A stretch of 64,000 nt of DNA, taken from contig JAFTWA010000016.1 of assembly GCA_017465565.1 (NCBI GenBank), positions 1 to 64,000 on the forward strand, given 5' to 3'. The position numbers were made by a program, and so were the translations under genes. Shown piece after piece: positions 62,748 to 64,000 of the stretch; the first letter of the stretch is position 1, and each line of letters starts with the position of its first letter. The notes under the pieces were generated by a model that was not told the origin of the DNA, made no database searches, and saw nothing but the letters and a program-made list of their open reading frames with translations. The stretch comes from Tyzzerella sp. (lineage in GTDB: Bacteria > Bacillota > Clostridia > Lachnospirales > Lachnospiraceae).

Positions 62748-63554
62748 ATGATTCGAAATTTAATGAAATATGAACAGGCCGTTGACTTTGAAAGCAAAAT
62801 GGCCTATTACAAACATGAAATTCCTGCTGGGACCACCTATCCGTTACATTGGCATGATTTTATAGAATTCGAAATCATCTTATCCGGCAGAGCGAAGCAT
62901 ATTTATAATGACCAGGAATATATTGTTAATGCTGGAAGTGCTTATATGATGTGTTATTACGATTTTCATGAATTGACTGCGGAGACAGACGTAGTGCTAT
63001 TTCATATGCACTTTGATAAAAATGTTCTTAATCCTAAAATCGCCCAACTTCTTGACTATAACAAGTTTCACTGCCACTTCGAAGAAAACGAAACGCAGCG
63101 AATTGTGCGAAAGATAAATGAACTTTTAGAAGAGACAAATTCAGAGGCCCCTTTTCAATCCATTATGATTGAAAATATTATTAATGAACTAGTGATTGCT
63201 ATGCTCAGAAAATGTTCACACAAAGAAATACAGCCTGCTCCACTCCCAATTCAACAGGCAGTTTCTTATCTCAATGAACATTTCTTAGAAAAAGTGACGT
63301 TAGAAGAACTGGCCAGACATTTATCTTTTTCTCCTGATTACCTAGGGAAATTGTTTAAGCAGCAAACTGGAAACAGTTTTAATGAATACCTGAATATGAT
63401 GCGTTTAAAATACGCCTGCAATCTACTGCGTTCGTCAAATATGACAATTAAGGAAATCTCTGATGCGTCTGGATATCGTTCTATTGAGTATTTTATGTAT
63501 GTATTTAAAAGAAAAATGTTGATGACACCAGGAGATTATAGAAAACTATATTAA
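62748..63554 (+). CDS. AraC-family transcriptional regulator
   Basis: A 268-residue regulator with an N-terminal cupin sensing domain (YPLHWHDFIEFEIILSGRAKHIYNDQEYIVNAGSAYMM) and two C-terminal helix-turn-helix motifs (VTLEELARHLSFSPDYLGKLFKQQTGNSFNEYLNMMRLKYA; MTIKEISDASGYRSIEYFMYVFKRKMLMTPGDYRKLY). I choose the ATG at 62748 with GAGAGGTG six bases upstream over a GTG at 62739. Divergent placement beside the GH2 operon and the shared promoter region suggest that it activates that operon when its sugar is bound. Confidence 0.92.
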   Translation: MIRNLMKYEQAVDFESKMAYYKHEIPAGTTYPLHWHDFIEFEIILSGRAKHIYNDQEYIVNAGSAYMMCYYDFHELTAETDVVLFHMHFDKNVLNPKIAQLLDYNKFHCHFEENETQRIVRKINELLEETNSEAPFQSIMIENIINELVIAMLRKCSHKEIQPAPLPIQQAVSYLNEHFLEKVTLEELARHLSFSPDYLGKLFKQQTGNSFNEYLNMMRLKYACNLLRSSNMTIKEISDASGYRSIEYFMYVFKRKMLMTPGDYRKLY

Positions 63555-63570
63555 ATATGTTTTAGAAACA

Positions 63571-63607
63571 AAAAAAGTGTGCTGATTAGATTTAATTAGC
63601 ACACTTT
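63571..63607. terminator. Bidirectional terminator between AraC and MscS genes
   Basis: Stem AAAGTGTGCTgATTA/TAATtAGCACACTTT (63574-63607). On the minus strand it is followed by TTTTTTT, and on the plus strand by CTTTGATTATTT. It serves both convergent genes and is stronger for the MscS side. Confidence 0.85.
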
Positions 63608-63623
63608 CTTTGATTATTTATTA

Positions 63624-64000
63624 TTATTTTTCTTTTGTATGTACCACAACCTGCGGAAATGGAATCTCAATACCGTTTTCATCTAAGGTCAGCTTGATAT
63701 TCTCAAGGAGTCTCCATTTTGTAATCCAATATGCATCTTTGTCAACCCATCCACGGGCACCAATAACAACTGCACTATCTCCCAGACTGTCTACGAATAC
63801 AGTGATATCTTCATCCTTTAATATATCTTCATCTGAGCGAAGTAAATTCTCAATCAACGATTTAGCCTTCTTCAAATCTGCATCATAAGAAATCCCCACG
63901 GAAACATCAACTCTTCTTTTATTCTGCGCAGTTACATTTGTGAGGCTGGTGTTCGCTAAGGTTCCATTTGGAATAATAACTGTCTTGTTGTCTGCCGTTG
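63624..64000 (-). CDS. MscS-family mechanosensitive channel (5' end beyond window)
   Basis: The last 125 codons of a small-conductance mechanosensitive channel that releases solutes on osmotic downshock. The visible part starts in the beta domain with DNKTVIIPNGTLANTSLTNVTAQNKRRVDVSVGISYDADLKKA. The MscS alpha/beta domain follows (DITVFVDSLGDSAVVIGARGWVDKDAYWITKWRLLENIKLTLDENGIEIPFPQVVVH). The transmembrane helices lie outside the window. A strong terminator follows. Confidence 0.93.
   Translation of the reverse strand, partial: TADNKTVIIPNGTLANTSLTNVTAQNKRRVDVSVGISYDADLKKAKSLIENLLRSDEDILKDEDITVFVDSLGDSAVVIGARGWVDKDAYWITKWRLLENIKLTLDENGIEIPFPQVVVHTKEK

Overview
The window is about 64 kb of AT-rich, densely packed chromosomal DNA. 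Gene content and style point to a gut-type Lachnospiraceae (Clostridia, Firmicutes): strong AGGAGG ribosome-binding sites, TTGACA/TATAAT promoters, a CGAAC-N4-GTTCG LexA box, Rpn-type nuclease genes and a Gram-positive glycan locus. Genus cannot be fixed by eye. Almost everything is on the minus strand. The exceptions are a two-gene ABC transporter, one tRNA-Thr and an AraC regulator.

Region 1 (1-13,130) is housekeeping: rny (3' end cut by the window), recX-recA with an SOS promoter, a beta-helix nucleotidyl/acyl-transferase-like protein, topB, ppk1, asd, argH, queH, and an orphan NitT/TauT-type ATPase/permease pair. Region 2 (13,130-14,590) is a small accessory patch. It holds an ABC-type ATPase and a RhuM pseudogene behind a promoter with a LexA-type box in its spacer. 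A 21-bp exact direct repeat brackets it, one copy lying inside the permease gene.

Region 3 (14,590-26,180) is the standout: a ten-gene, one-direction type VII secretion (T7SSb-like) cluster. In transcription order it encodes an FHA-bearing EssC ATPase, EsaB/YukD, a WXG100 protein, a small helical protein, a lipase fused at its C-terminus to a WXG100-like domain, a second WXG100 protein, a PP2C phosphatase, a TPR protein and two Ser/Thr kinases. EsaA, EssA and EssB are not present. The set looks like a secretion motor under kinase/phosphatase/FHA control.

Region 4 (26,270-33,200) holds a YyaL-type thioredoxin-domain protein and the aroB-aroC-aroA-aroF operon. A Phe/Tyr-rich leader peptide, a 13-bp antiterminator pairing and an intrinsic terminator precede aroB, a textbook ribosome-mediated attenuator layout. 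Then come tRNA-Thr(CGT) and its terminator. Region 5 (33,200-37,610) is accessory: an Rpn-family nuclease, an amidohydrolase, a DUF4143 ATPase with three operator-like repeats at exact 32-bp spacing, a GNAT relic whose promoter region copies that of the amidohydrolase, and an SGNH-hydrolase tail relic.

Region 6 (37,610-63,560) is a glycan-utilisation locus read leftwards from a divergent AraC/GH2 promoter region: GH2 beta-mannosidase-like, ROK kinase, SIS isomerase, solute-binding lipoprotein, two permeases, a GH43 lipoprotein, a 3,141-residue membrane-anchored modular GH43 protein, GH3, a glycerophosphodiesterase, a GpsA-like dehydrogenase, an SGNH hydrolase and a GH78-like protein. The window ends in an MscS-type channel gene cut at its 5' end.
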